NCBI GenBank assembly: GCA_036960405.1
Contig: JBALWS010000003.1
Location: 1-64,000, forward strand
Direction: 5' to 3'
Origin: Motiliproteus sp036960405
GTDB lineage: Bacteria; Pseudomonadota; Gammaproteobacteria; Pseudomonadales; Balneatricaceae
DNA: 64,000 nt
Shown piece after piece: positions 15,717 through 24,000 of this stretch (position 1 is its first letter; every line of letters starts with the position of its first letter). Under the pieces are notes generated by a model that saw nothing but the letters and a program-made list of their open reading frames with translations, had not been told where the DNA came from and did not search any database. A program made the position numbers and the translations under genes.

Positions 15717-17027
15717 ATGAAGGCTAGCGGAGCAAATCAGTCGTTACTGACACGACGCTTTAATGTGCTGGGGAAACACTCCCCGTTATTCTACGACGAG
15801 CCTTTGCATTTGGTAAAAGGTGAGGGGGTGTGGCTGACGGATAGTGACGGTAAGCGATATCTGGATGTTTACAATAACGTGCCGCATGTTGGTCACTGTC
15901 ATCCCCATGTCGTGCAGGCCTTGAGCCAACAGGCGAGCACGTTGAACATCCATACCCGCTACCTGCATGAAAATATTGTGAACTATGCCGAGCGGTTAAC
16001 TGCCACGTTTGATGACAGTCTGTCGATGGCGATGTTGACCTGCTCGGGTAGCGAAGCCAATGAGCTGGCGCTGAGAATGGCCCGCTACTGTACCCAAGGC
16101 CAAGGCATTATCGTTTCTGGCTATGCCTATCATGGCAATACCGAAGCGGTTGCCGAGTTGGGGACCGCGTTTATGGCCGAAGCCAAGACAACTAAGCGGG
16201 TACGCTCTATTCCTATTCCTGACTGCTATAGGGGGCTTGAGGGTGTTGACCAAGCCGACTTGGCCGATGCTTATGCCAATGAAGTTCAAAAGGCCATTGA
16301 CGCCTTCGCAGCCGACGGAGTTCCCTTTGCCGGGATGCTGATTTGCCCCGATTTTGCCAATGAAGGCTTGCTGAACGTCCCGGCCGGTTTTGTCGAAAAA
16401 GCTGTCGCGTTGGTGCGCCAAGCAGGCGGCGTCTATATCGCCGATGAGGTGCAGGTTGGCTTCGGTCGTAGCGGTAAAAACATGTGGGCGCATCAGGCTT
16501 ATGGAGTCACGCCTGATATCGTCACCCTGGGTAAGCCTATGGGTAATGGTCATCCGCTGGCAGGAGTCGTGGCACGGGCTGAGTTGATCGATGAGTTTGG
16601 TCAATCGTCGATGTACTTTAATACCTTCGGTGGTAATCCTGTCTCCTGCGCAGTGGGGATGGCAGTACTGGATGTATTGGAGCAGGAAAATCTGATGGCG
16701 AACGCCATCGAGACAGGGGCTTATGTGGTCAAGGGGTTGCGAGCGCTGCAGGAAAAATATCCGCTCATCGGAGATGTCCGTGACTTGGGAATGTTTTTTG
16801 CTCTGGAGCTGGTATTGGATCGCAAGAGCAAAACCCCCGCTCCAGTCGAGACCCGAAGAATCACCAATATCATGCGTGAAAAAGGTGTGTTGATCAGTAT
16901 GATCGGCCCGCACGATTGCACCTTGAAACTACGCCCCCCTATGCCCTTTACGCCCGAGCATGCCGATCTGCTGATCGCTACCTTGGATGAAGCTTTCGCG
17001 TTGGTTGAGCAGGAGATGGCGTCATGA
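15717..17027 (+). CDS. Class III PLP enzyme of the phospho-lyase (AGXT2L/ETNPPL-like) clade
   Basis: ATG at 15717 is chosen for the AGGAG at 15703-15707. The 436-residue product carries motifs I associate with ethanolamine-phosphate and phosphohydroxylysine phospho-lyases rather than true transaminases: NNVPHVGHCHP (53-63), RYLHENIVNYAERL (81-94), CSGSEANELALRMAR, ADEVQVGFGRSG (242-253) and the Schiff-base Lys273 in GKPMGNGHP. Known members eliminate phosphate and ammonia from an O-phosphorylated amino alcohol or hydroxy amino acid, leaving an aldehyde. The downstream kinase gene overlaps its stop codon by four bases (ATGA), so kinase and lyase are translationally coupled. Substrate (ethanolamine, hydroxylysine or another) is open. 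Confidence 0.85.
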   Translation: MKASGANQSLLTRRFNVLGKHSPLFYDEPLHLVKGEGVWLTDSDGKRYLDVYNNVPHVGHCHPHVVQALSQQASTLNIHTRYLHENIVNYAERLTATFDDSLSMAMLTCSGSEANELALRMARYCTQGQGIIVSGYAYHGNTEAVAELGTAFMAEAKTTKRVRSIPIPDCYRGLEGVDQADLADAYANEVQKAIDAFAADGVPFAGMLICPDFANEGLLNVPAGFVEKAVALVRQAGGVYIADEVQVGFGRSGKNMWAHQAYGVTPDIVTLGKPMGNGHPLAGVVARAELIDEFGQSSMYFNTFGGNPVSCAVGMAVLDVLEQENLMANAIETGAYVVKGLRALQEKYPLIGDVRDLGMFFALELVLDRKSKTPAPVETRRITNIMREKGVLISMIGPHDCTLKLRPPMPFTPEHADLLIATLDEAFALVEQEMAS

Positions 17028-18043
17028 ACAATTTTTACCAATCTACCCCGGACGAGCAAACCCAGCGCCTGCGAGGGTTGGCTGCCGAAGCATTAAAGCA
17101 CTGGGATATCGAGTGCTTGTCGCTGGAACTGATCAAATACCGTGAGAATGCCGTCTATCGGTTGGTAACGACCGAGGGAGAGGAATTTGCAGTCAGAATC
17201 AACCGCCCCGGTTATCATAGCGAGCCAGCGCTGCGTTCTGAGCTTCAGTGGATCGATGCGCTGGACCGCCACGGATTCGACGTTCCTCAAGTGATTCCGA
17301 CCACAGAGGCGGAGTTGCTGGTTACCGTCAGTGTCAGTGATGTGCCCGAACCTCGTCAGGTGGGGTTGTTCTCCTGGGTAGAAGGTCAACCGCTGGCGGC
17401 TGAGCTGGAGTGCTCTCCCGAGGATAAGGGCAAGATCCGTTCAATCTATCGAACGGTAGGTCAGTCTGCAGCGAAATTGCATAATCAAGCGACCAGCTGG
17501 CCGTTGCCAGAGGGTTTTCAGCGCCATGCCTGGGATCTGGAAGGCTTGGTGGGTGAACAGCCGTTCTGGGGGCGCTTCTGGGAGCTGGAGTCGTTGACCT
17601 CTGAGCAACGGCAGCTGCTGATCGCCGCAAGGGATCAAGTCCGTCGTGATCTGAGAAAGCTGGGTCAGGAGCCGGGTTTGTACAGTTTGATCCATGCAGA
17701 CTTTGTTCCTGACAATCTGTTGGTAGATGGTGGTTGTGTCCGGCTGATCGACTTTGACGATGCCGGGTTCGGTTGGCACCTATTTGAAATTGCCACCGCA
17801 CTCTATTTTATTCAGGACGAGCCCTATTTCGACACGGCTCGTGATGCGATGATCGCGGGTTATCGCGATCATCGGCCGCTATCTGACGAGGCGTTAGAGC
17901 AACTGCCTCTATTTTTGGTTGCGCGAGGCTGTACCTATCTGGGATGGGTGCAGAGTCGGCAGGAAACCGAAACAGCTAAAGAGATGACGTCTGAGCTGAT
18001 CAGAATGGCCTGTGATATCGCTCAGCGCTATATGGCTGAATAG
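17024..18043 (+). CDS. APH/choline-kinase-like small-molecule kinase
   Basis: The 339-residue protein has the aminoglycoside-phosphotransferase fold: the Brenner motif H224-A-D226-F-V-P-D230-N231 and the metal-binding D243-F-D245-D, with an N-terminal ATP-binding lobe (YRLVTTEGEEFAVRINRP). Related proteins include the SrkA group, homoserine kinase II and hydroxylysine kinase (AGPHD1). It shares an ATGA overlap with the phospho-lyase gene, strong evidence that it makes the phosphorylated substrate for that enzyme. No antibiotic-resistance role is suggested by context. Confidence 0.87.
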   Translation: MNNFYQSTPDEQTQRLRGLAAEALKHWDIECLSLELIKYRENAVYRLVTTEGEEFAVRINRPGYHSEPALRSELQWIDALDRHGFDVPQVIPTTEAELLVTVSVSDVPEPRQVGLFSWVEGQPLAAELECSPEDKGKIRSIYRTVGQSAAKLHNQATSWPLPEGFQRHAWDLEGLVGEQPFWGRFWELESLTSEQRQLLIAARDQVRRDLRKLGQEPGLYSLIHADFVPDNLLVDGGCVRLIDFDDAGFGWHLFEIATALYFIQDEPYFDTARDAMIAGYRDHRPLSDEALEQLPLFLVARGCTYLGWVQSRQETETAKEMTSELIRMACDIAQRYMAE

Positions 18044-18411
18044 CGCCAGAAGTGGTGTGCTGGTCAATACTTCGTTGGGGATAACGATGTTAGTGGTTAA
18101 CGCTGTTAGCATCAAGTCCCCGTTTTATGCTTATCCTTGAGTCGCAAGTTGCTGTCGTTGCTTGTGCTTTTATCCCCGTTCCATGCTGAATTAAGCCTTT
18201 TCCTTATTGTTTCTGCTGTTGGCTTCGCTATCTTTGCAGGCTTTTATCTTTGGCGATTGAAATTGACTGGCGAGAGCGCTGAGCGGCTTCGTGTTCCCGC
18301 TTTAAACACCTTATACCTTGGTTGATCAATGTCACTGCTGCTTGACAACAATGGGTGTGGGTGTTCATCTGACGTCAATTTTTGATTGTATTGAATGGGC
18401 CGTTGCTGGGT
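18044..18411. other. Intergenic region between kinase and cytochrome genes
   Basis: A 368-bp gap. A short hydrophobic frame starting TTG at 18137 (62 codons) would encode a membrane-like peptide, but it has no ribosome site and a rare start; I do not call it. The region around 18090-18120 has partly repeated GTTAG/GTTAAC elements. The promoter of the cytochrome cluster should lie here; none is clear. Confidence 0.4.
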
Positions 18412-18753
18412 ATGCTGGGTTTTGGGTATCGCACCAAGATAGTGATAGCGCTGTGGCTAGCGTGTCTGTTTGCCAGTGGCCTGACTAACGCTGCTACGCT
18501 CGCTGTTGTCGAGCAAAATCTGCCTGTAGAGCTGTCCGAAGAGCAGATCGAGGCTGAGCGTTGGGATGCGGTCCAGATCTGTTTCGAGTGCCACGAGATG
18601 TCGGAAGCGGTGATCAGTAAGCAGCCGCGCCGGCGGCAAAAAAAGCACCGTAAGGCGATGAAAAAACACCGCCCCTGCCTAGATTGTCATACCAGCGATG
18701 ATGTGGCGTGCTGTCACGACCGGATGTTCCCACCGATCGATCGATGGGAGTGA
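18412..18753 (+). CDS. Small secreted diheme c-type cytochrome-like protein
   Basis: The ATG at 18412 gives a good signal peptide (IVIALWLACLFASGLTNA) cut near residue 27. The 113-residue product has two heme-attachment motifs, CFECH and CLDCH, separated by a very basic stretch (RRRQKKHRKAMKKHR), then a CCHDR after the second. The basic linker and KKHR-x-CLDCH resemble the last-heme region of the NapC-like protein encoded downstream. I do not recognise the family. It is first of three cytochrome genes in the same direction; exported c-type cytochromes act in the periplasm. Confidence 0.7.
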   Translation: MLGFGYRTKIVIALWLACLFASGLTNAATLAVVEQNLPVELSEEQIEAERWDAVQICFECHEMSEAVISKQPRRRQKKHRKAMKKHRPCLDCHTSDDVACCHDRMFPPIDRWE

Positions 18754-18872
18754 TGTTGATTGAGCTCATGGATTATTCCCCTCATGCGGTTTAATGTGCG
18801 CAAGCGATGGCAGTCGTGGGATGTTGAGTGTTTTATGGAGCGCTCGCAGAATTACCAACGTAAGGATAAAAG

Positions 18873-19481
18873 ATGATGAAAGCGCGTTTGATCGCATTGG
18901 TGTCGGCGGTTTGTATTAGTAGTGCAGTGCAGGCTCGATCGTTTGAAGAAACCCTAGCATTCTGTGAAGACTGTCACGGCGAGGGTGGCGTTAGTCAGGA
19001 ATCTGATGTGCCGACGATGGCGGGCTTTTCAGATATCGCGATCAGCGATATTTTGATCGCTTACCGTGATGGCTCCCGTTCGGCGATCTCGTCTAAGTTT
19101 CGCGGCGGTGATACCTCGCGATCCGAAACCAATATGAACGAGATCACCAAAGAGATGAGCGATGCTGAGATCGAACAGCTGGCAGAGCACTACTCGAGCA
19201 AAACCTTTGTACCGTCAAAGCAAACATTTGATCCGGCGCTAGCCGCTAATGGATTCAAGATTCACAAGGTGCAGTGCACTAAGTGTCACGAAGATGGTGG
19301 CACCTCACGCGACGACGATGTCGGACTGCTGGCGGGCCAGTGGAGCCCCTATCTGCGCACTGCATTGACCAACTTTCGCAACGATAAGCGCGAGACCGAA
19401 CCCAAGATGCTCAAGCTAGTGAAAAAATTGGACGACAGCGAGATCGAGTCGCTGCTTAATTATTGGGCTAGTCAACAGTAG
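18873..19481 (+). CDS. Diheme cytochrome c (c4/c553-like)
   Basis: A signal peptide (ALVSAVCISSAVQA) is followed by two tandem c-type modules, CEDCH at residues 31-35 and CTKCH near residue 135, each followed by a Gly-rich turn and a distal Met candidate (PTMAGF; the second module has GLLAGQ in this position, so its sixth ligand is uncertain). The 202-residue length and duplicated layout match cytochrome c4 and flavocytochrome-c-type electron shuttles. AAGGA lies before the start. Likely passes electrons between the NapC-like quinol oxidase and a terminal acceptor that is not encoded here. Confidence 0.82.
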   Translation: MMKARLIALVSAVCISSAVQARSFEETLAFCEDCHGEGGVSQESDVPTMAGFSDIAISDILIAYRDGSRSAISSKFRGGDTSRSETNMNEITKEMSDAEIEQLAEHYSSKTFVPSKQTFDPALAANGFKIHKVQCTKCHEDGGTSRDDDVGLLAGQWSPYLRTALTNFRNDKRETEPKMLKLVKKLDDSEIESLLNYWASQQ

Positions 19482-19491
19482 GTCGCTAACG

Positions 19492-20064
19492 TTGGGATGG
19501 AGTAAAGGGAAGCTCTGGCAGCCATCAAAGCGCTGGTACGCGTTGGGTATTCCACTGGGTGGCTATCTGGCAGGTGTATTGGGGATAGCGCTCTGGGGTG
19601 GTTTTAATGCCGTGGTTGAGCTGACCAATACCGAATCCTTCTGTATCAGTTGTCACGAGATGCGCGACACGGTGTATCAGGAATACCAGCAGTCGCCGCA
19701 TTTCAAAACAGGGTCGGGTGTGATTGCCAGTTGCCCCGATTGTCATGTCCCCAAGCCGCTACTGCCGAAATTGGTCGCCAAGGTTAAAGCATCGGCCGAT
19801 ATTTACCATACCCTGATGGGAACCATCGATACGCCTGAAAAATTCAATGCGCGCCGTAAGATTATGGCTGACAAGGTGTGGGCGACGATGGAAGCAACCG
19901 ATTCGAGAGAGTGTCGAAGCTGTCATCTGGAAGAGCGGATGGCGCTGGAGATGCAAGATAAACGCACCCGTAAGAAACACCGTCCAGAGCGGATGGCGTC
20001 GCGCGGTGAGACCTGTATCGATTGTCATAAAGGTATTGCTCATGAGTTGCCAGACGAGGTGTAG
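19492..20064 (+). CDS. NapC/NirT-family membrane-anchored tetraheme cytochrome c
   Basis: The frame opens at TTG 19492, 10 bp after the c4-like gene; a nearby ATG is out of frame. The 190-residue product has one N-terminal membrane anchor (YALGIPLGGYLAGVLGIALW) and four CxxCH motifs: CISCH (51-55), CPDCH, CRSCH and CIDCH, the NapC/NirT/TorC pattern. These proteins take electrons from the quinol pool and feed periplasmic reductases. No nitrate, nitrite, TMAO or DMSO reductase is encoded nearby, so the partner is unknown; the two upstream cytochromes are the obvious candidates. Confidence 0.88.
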   Translation: MGWSKGKLWQPSKRWYALGIPLGGYLAGVLGIALWGGFNAVVELTNTESFCISCHEMRDTVYQEYQQSPHFKTGSGVIASCPDCHVPKPLLPKLVAKVKASADIYHTLMGTIDTPEKFNARRKIMADKVWATMEATDSRECRSCHLEERMALEMQDKRTRKKHRPERMASRGETCIDCHKGIAHELPDEV

Positions 20065-20087
20065 CCTGCAGCGATACAAGTAGGTGT

Positions 20088-20118
20088 AAGGGTAGGTTGA
20101 AAGGCCTACCCTTTTTTG
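20088..20118 (+). terminator. Intrinsic terminator after the cytochrome cluster
   Basis: AAGGGTAGG (20088-20096) pairs with CCTACCCTT (20105-20113), followed by a run of T. It ends the cytochrome operon. The following 190 bp up to the next gene show nothing further. Confidence 0.9.
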
Positions 20119-20310
20119 TGCCCGTTTAGCGGTTCATGCAAGTGAATAAGCCGTTGATGGCGGTGTTTTTGAAACGGCCGTTTTATTGCCCTAGCGCAAG
20201 GCTTTCACTTGCGGATAGTCGTATCTTGTCTAGGCTAGTTAAGAGTCTGATTCCGTAGGCTATGATGGATCGTCATAGATCCTTACCCCGTTGCAGCAGG
20301 AAGTTTGCCC

Positions 20311-20889
20311 ATGTCTCCAGAAGAAGCGATCAAACAGCTCGATGTTGCACTGCGAGCGAAATACTCGGACATCGTTTTTCTACCCTCGGGCATCTGTAGT
20401 CGTACGTTGCAGATTCCGTTCAAGTCGGGGTCGGCCCTACAGTACACTTTAACCCTGTTTGTTGAGGTAGAGATGGCGCCGACGACAGGCGTCGCGACAG
20501 CGGTGCGAATCACCCATCCGCCTAATCATGCCTGGGAGTCAACGCCGGAGGAGCTGGGTCAGTCCAGTTCGAACCTGCGGGTGTTGTTCGACATGGTTAC
20601 CGATCTGGGCAAAGAGTATCTGGCGAAGGAACGGCAGACGCTCAAGGTGCTAAACAATCAAGAACTGGGCAAACAGTTGCAGCGGCTATGCCAGGCCAAT
20701 GGCGATGAGAGCGTGACCGTGGATGCGGCTCAGTTTGTGCTAAAAAAAGGTCAAGCTCAGGTGACCGTCAAAATTGTTGAGGATAAGTCCTCTTCACCGC
20801 ATGCTGCGATCAATATGACCGTCGCGGGTGTTGATAGTAAGGATCTGCTCGGCTCGATCAAAATGCTGCTGCAAAACGCCATTAAATAA
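20311..20889 (+). CDS. Conserved-looking protein of unknown function
   Basis: ATG at 20311 follows AGGA. The 192-residue product has no signal peptide or membrane segment. It looks like two alpha/beta modules: one with a strand-rich core (ALQYTLTLFVEVEMAP) and one at the C-terminus (QVTVKIVEDKSSSP to the end). It lies 139 bp upstream of dnaX on the same strand but is separated by a hairpin, so it need not belong to the dnaX operon. No function is proposed. Confidence 0.6.
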   Translation: MSPEEAIKQLDVALRAKYSDIVFLPSGICSRTLQIPFKSGSALQYTLTLFVEVEMAPTTGVATAVRITHPPNHAWESTPEELGQSSSNLRVLFDMVTDLGKEYLAKERQTLKVLNNQELGKQLQRLCQANGDESVTVDAAQFVLKKGQAQVTVKIVEDKSSSPHAAINMTVAGVDSKDLLGSIKMLLQNAIK

Positions 20890-20897
20890 CCCGCTTA

Positions 20898-20927
20898 ACC
20901 AGCCATTGTCAGTAGACTTTGGCTGGT
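20898..20927 (+). other. 8-bp hairpin between the unknown gene and dnaX
   Basis: ACCAGCCA (20898-20905) pairs with TGGCTGGT (20920-20927) around a 14-base loop. No U-run follows, so it is at best a weak terminator. I looked for 4.5S RNA here and did not see its conserved core. Confidence 0.4.
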
Positions 20928-21028
20928 CATCAGCCCCTCATCCCGATAGCATAGAGAGCTTGGTAAAACGGACCGGTCTTCGGTACGTGCTTAACCAGTT
21001 TTTGTACAGCTAGCGGGTCAGTTTCAGT

Positions 21029-23059
21029 ATGAGTTATCAGGTTCTTGCACGAAAATGGCGGCCGTCGACCTTTGAAGCGATGGTGGGTCAGGATCATGTG
21101 TTGCAGGCGTTGGTCAATGCGCTGGACAGCAATCGACTGCACCATGCTTACCTGTTTACTGGCACGCGAGGGGTTGGCAAAACCTCTATCGCCCGGCTGT
21201 TTGCTAAATCGCTTAACTGCGAACAAGGAGTAGGGTCGAAGCCCTGTGGTGTCTGCTCGCCTTGCCGGGAGATCAGTGAGGGACGTTTTATTGATCTGAT
21301 CGAAGTCGATGCAGCCTCCCGAACCAAGGTAGAAGACACCCGCGAGCTGATGGATAACGTCCAGTATGCGCCAACCCAGGGGCGCTACAAGGTGTACCTG
21401 ATCGATGAGGTGCACATGCTGTCGACGCACAGCTTTAACGCCTTGCTAAAAACTTTGGAAGAACCCCCGCCGCATGTGAAATTTTTGCTGGCAACGACCG
21501 ATCCGCAAAAGCTGCCTGTCACCATCCTGTCGCGTTGTCTGCAGTTTAACCTTAAGAATATGGTGCCCGAGAAGATCGTCGAGCACTTGAAATTGGTGCT
21601 ACAGGCGGAGCAGATCCCCTTCGAAGATAATGCGCTGTGGTTGTTGGCGCGCGCCGCCAACGGCAGTATGCGTGATGCGATGAGTCTGACCGATCAGGGT
21701 ATCGCCTTTGGTAGTGGTCAGTTGCTGGATGTCGATGTGCGGGCGATGCTCGGCACCGTCGATCAGCGCCAGGTACTGGGCTTGTTGCAGCAGCTGGCGC
21801 AAGGGTCGGCGCAGGGCATTCTCAATGCTATCGCCGAGATGGCGCAGTTTGGCGCCGATAGCGATGCGATTCTGGCTGAGCTGCTGGGACTGTTGCATCG
21901 ACTGGGTATTGCCCAGATGCTGCCCGACGCGGTCGATAATAGCCAAGGCGATCGCGAAGAGGTGCTGGTGCTGGCGGGCCAGCTACGTGCTGAAGATGTG
22001 CAACTGTTCTATCAAATTGCACTCCATGGTCGTCGAGACCTGCCGCATGTGCCGGTCGCGCGTGAAGGCCTGGAGATGGCGTTGCTGCGGATGCTGGCGT
22101 TCCGGCCAGTGGCTGCCGGAGAGGTGGCGCTGCCAGAAACGTCGGCGCAACCAGCCTCTCAAGCGGTCGCTAAACCTGCCGTTGAGTCGGTTGCAGCCGA
22201 ACCTGTTGCGACCACGTCACCAGGGTTAAATCCTGCACCTGCTGTGCCCACACCCGCTCCGGTCACGGCAGCGGGGTTGGCGGCTAACTATGATGATCCG
22301 CCACCTTGGGGTGGGGGAGAACCTACCGCCGGGGGGGATGGTGCAAAAAAGTTTGAGGCGCCGGCCGCCGTCGAGCCGGAATCTAAGCAGGTCGTTAGGG
22401 CTGAGCCTGCTGCGCCGCTAACTCATACCGCTGCGCCAGAGCCCGCAGTGCCTGCTCCGATAGTGACCGAGCCGGTCATGGCCGAGTCGACCACTGCCGA
22501 AGTTCCACCAGTGCCGGCTGCGGAGCTCGCAGCAGCGAGGGTTGAACCGGCAGTCGATGATGGTGTTGCAGACGATGAGGTTTGCGATGATGCCGCGGTG
22601 GGCGAGCCTGTTCCGCTGATAGCGGATAGCGCGGAAATAGAGGTCCTGTATGGCGGCGAGACGGCGGTGCGTTGGGTCGGGTTGATCGATCAAATTGGAC
22701 TCAGCGGCATGACGTATAATATTGCTGCTAACGCCTCGCTGCGCTCAGTTGATGGCAATAATTGGTGCTTTACCCTGACTGCTGAGCAGATTCATCTGTT
22801 TAACGCGACCCATCGTCAGCGTTTAGCGCAAGCGCTATCTGCTCATTTGGGCGAAGCCGTATCTGTTGATGTTGTCGAAGCCGCCGCTGATGGCGAAACG
22901 CCAGCCCTGTATCAGGAGCGAAAGCGCCAGGAGCGCCAGACACAGGCGGTTCTGGCGATTGAGAATGACAGCAATGTTCAGGCGATTATTGCCAACTATG
23001 ATGCCCGTATCGATCCTGACTCCATCAGACCGGTCGAAAACGGCGAACCTGTGAGGTAG
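21029..23059 (+). CDS. dnaX: DNA polymerase III tau subunit (and gamma by frameshift)
   Basis: The clamp-loader ATPase. The 676-residue tau has the Walker A GTRGVGKTS, a zinc module (CGVCSPC), Walker B LIDEVHML and sensor TTDPQK in the first 250 residues. A Pro/Ala-rich linker (about 365-530) leads to a C-terminal region that in E. coli binds DnaB and the polymerase. In the linker, codons GCA-AAA-AAG (Ala439-Lys441) form an A AAA AAG slippery heptamer; a -1 shift there gives GTT-TGA, yielding a 442-residue gamma. Followed by ybaB five bases later and recR, the usual operon. Confidence 0.97.
   Translation: MSYQVLARKWRPSTFEAMVGQDHVLQALVNALDSNRLHHAYLFTGTRGVGKTSIARLFAKSLNCEQGVGSKPCGVCSPCREISEGRFIDLIEVDAASRTKVEDTRELMDNVQYAPTQGRYKVYLIDEVHMLSTHSFNALLKTLEEPPPHVKFLLATTDPQKLPVTILSRCLQFNLKNMVPEKIVEHLKLVLQAEQIPFEDNALWLLARAANGSMRDAMSLTDQGIAFGSGQLLDVDVRAMLGTVDQRQVLGLLQQLAQGSAQGILNAIAEMAQFGADSDAILAELLGLLHRLGIAQMLPDAVDNSQGDREEVLVLAGQLRAEDVQLFYQIALHGRRDLPHVPVAREGLEMALLRMLAFRPVAAGEVALPETSAQPASQAVAKPAVESVAAEPVATTSPGLNPAPAVPTPAPVTAAGLAANYDDPPPWGGGEPTAGGDGAKKFEAPAAVEPESKQVVRAEPAAPLTHTAAPEPAVPAPIVTEPVMAESTTAEVPPVPAAELAAARVEPAVDDGVADDEVCDDAAVGEPVPLIADSAEIEVLYGGETAVRWVGLIDQIGLSGMTYNIAANASLRSVDGNNWCFTLTAEQIHLFNATHRQRLAQALSAHLGEAVSVDVVEAAADGETPALYQERKRQERQTQAVLAIENDSNVQAIIANYDARIDPDSIRPVENGEPVR
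22345..22356 (+). promoter_or_regulatory. Programmed -1 ribosomal frameshift site in dnaX
   Basis: A AAA AAG (22345-22351) is in the correct phase (X XXY YYZ). After slipping back one base the ribosome reads GTT then TGA (22354-22356). A G-rich stretch (GGGGGGGA, 22331-22338) lies a short distance upstream, like the SD-like stimulator in E. coli, and GC-rich sequence that can fold lies just downstream (22357-22380). Confidence 0.8.
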
Positions 23060-23064
23060 ACGAG

Positions 23065-23388
23065 ATGATGAAAGGTGGAATGGGCGATCTGATGAAGCAG
23101 GCCCAGCAGATGCAAGAGCAGCTGCAAAAAGCACAAGCAGAGGTGGCCAACGCCGAGGTGACCGGTGAGTCCGGCGCAGGGTTGATCAAGATCGTCATGA
23201 ATGGTCGCCACGATGTGAAGCAGGTCAATATTGATGACAGCTTGATGAGCGAGGACAAAGAGATTCTTGAGGATTTGATTGCTGCTGCGGTGAACGATGC
23301 AGTACGCAAAATTGAGAGTGCTAGCCAGGAGAAGATGGCGGGCTTAACGGGTGGGATGATGCCACCCGGCTTTAAGATGCCATTCTGA
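23065..23388 (+). CDS. ybaB: YbaB/EbfC nucleoid-associated protein
   Basis: The 107-residue protein starts MMKGGMGDLMKQAQQMQEQ, with the helical N-terminus, central GLIKIVMNGRHDVKQVNID and the Met/Gly/Pro-rich tail MAGLTGGMMPPGFKMP, all typical of YbaB. It forms tweezer-like dimers that bind DNA. Located between dnaX and recR as in most gammaproteobacteria. Confidence 0.95.
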   Translation: MMKGGMGDLMKQAQQMQEQLQKAQAEVANAEVTGESGAGLIKIVMNGRHDVKQVNIDDSLMSEDKEILEDLIAAAVNDAVRKIESASQEKMAGLTGGMMPPGFKMPF

Positions 23389-23403
23389 CCAGGTTAATCG
23401 TTG

Positions 23404-24000
23404 ATGAGTTATAGCCCTTTAATCGACCAGTTGATTAACGCCTTGCGCTGTTTGCCGGGTGTCGGTGCTAAATCGGCACAACGGATGGCGTTTCAGCTGT
23501 TAGAGCGTGACCGGCAAGGTGGTCAGCAGTTGTCGCAAGCGTTGGCGTTGGCGATGGCAGAGGTGGGGCATTGTCAGCAGTGCCGGACCTTGACCGAACA
23601 GCCGGTGTGCCGGATCTGTAGTTCACAGAGTCGAGATCGGTTGCTGATGTGCGTGGTCGAAAGCCCTGCTGATGTGGTGGCTATCGAGCAGACTGGCAGC
23701 TTTCGCGGTACCTACTTCGTGCTACAGGGGCATCTATCACCGCTCGATGGCTTAGGGCCCGATGATATCGGTATCCCGCTGTTGTTAGAGCGACTGCACG
23801 AATCTGAGGTCGGTGAGCTGATCATTGCCACCAACCCTACGGTAGAGGGGGAGGCGACCGCGCATTACATTATGGAACAGGTGAAACCGATGGGAATTGA
23901 GGTAACGCGGATCGCTCATGGCGTACCACTGGGTGGTGAGCTGGAATATGTCGACGGTAGTACTTTGACCCATGCCTTGAATGGACGTAAAGCCTTGTGA
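23404..24000 (+). CDS. recR: Recombination protein RecR
   Basis: ATG at 23404 is preferred over the TTG three bases earlier. The 198-residue product has the helix-hairpin-helix (LPGVGAKSAQRMAFQLL), the four-Cys zinc finger (CQQCRTL then CRICSS) and a Toprim domain (VVESPADVVAIEQ, ATNPTVEGEATAHY). RecR works with RecF and RecO to load RecA on gapped DNA. The stop codon overlaps the rnd start. Confidence 0.96.
   Translation: MSYSPLIDQLINALRCLPGVGAKSAQRMAFQLLERDRQGGQQLSQALALAMAEVGHCQQCRTLTEQPVCRICSSQSRDRLLMCVVESPADVVAIEQTGSFRGTYFVLQGHLSPLDGLGPDDIGIPLLLERLHESEVGELIIATNPTVEGEATAHYIMEQVKPMGIEVTRIAHGVPLGGELEYVDGSTLTHALNGRKAL

Noticed and set aside
17024..18043. Aminoglycoside-resistance kinase
   Set aside because: The fold is shared, but translational coupling to a phospho-lyase gene points to metabolic phosphorylation.
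18137..18325. Possible 62-codon membrane protein starting with TTG
   Set aside because: No ribosome-binding site, rare start codon and no conserved look; described only as part of the intergenic region.
18765..18790. FNR/Anr-type boxes (TTGAT-N4-ATCAA) near cytochromes and hemerythrin
   Set aside because: Candidates such as TTGATTGAGCTCAT match poorly in the second half; no convincing site was found.
20890..21028. 4.5S RNA (ffs) upstream of dnaX
   Set aside because: The conserved GGAAG/AGCA core of the SRP RNA is absent; only an 8-bp hairpin is seen.
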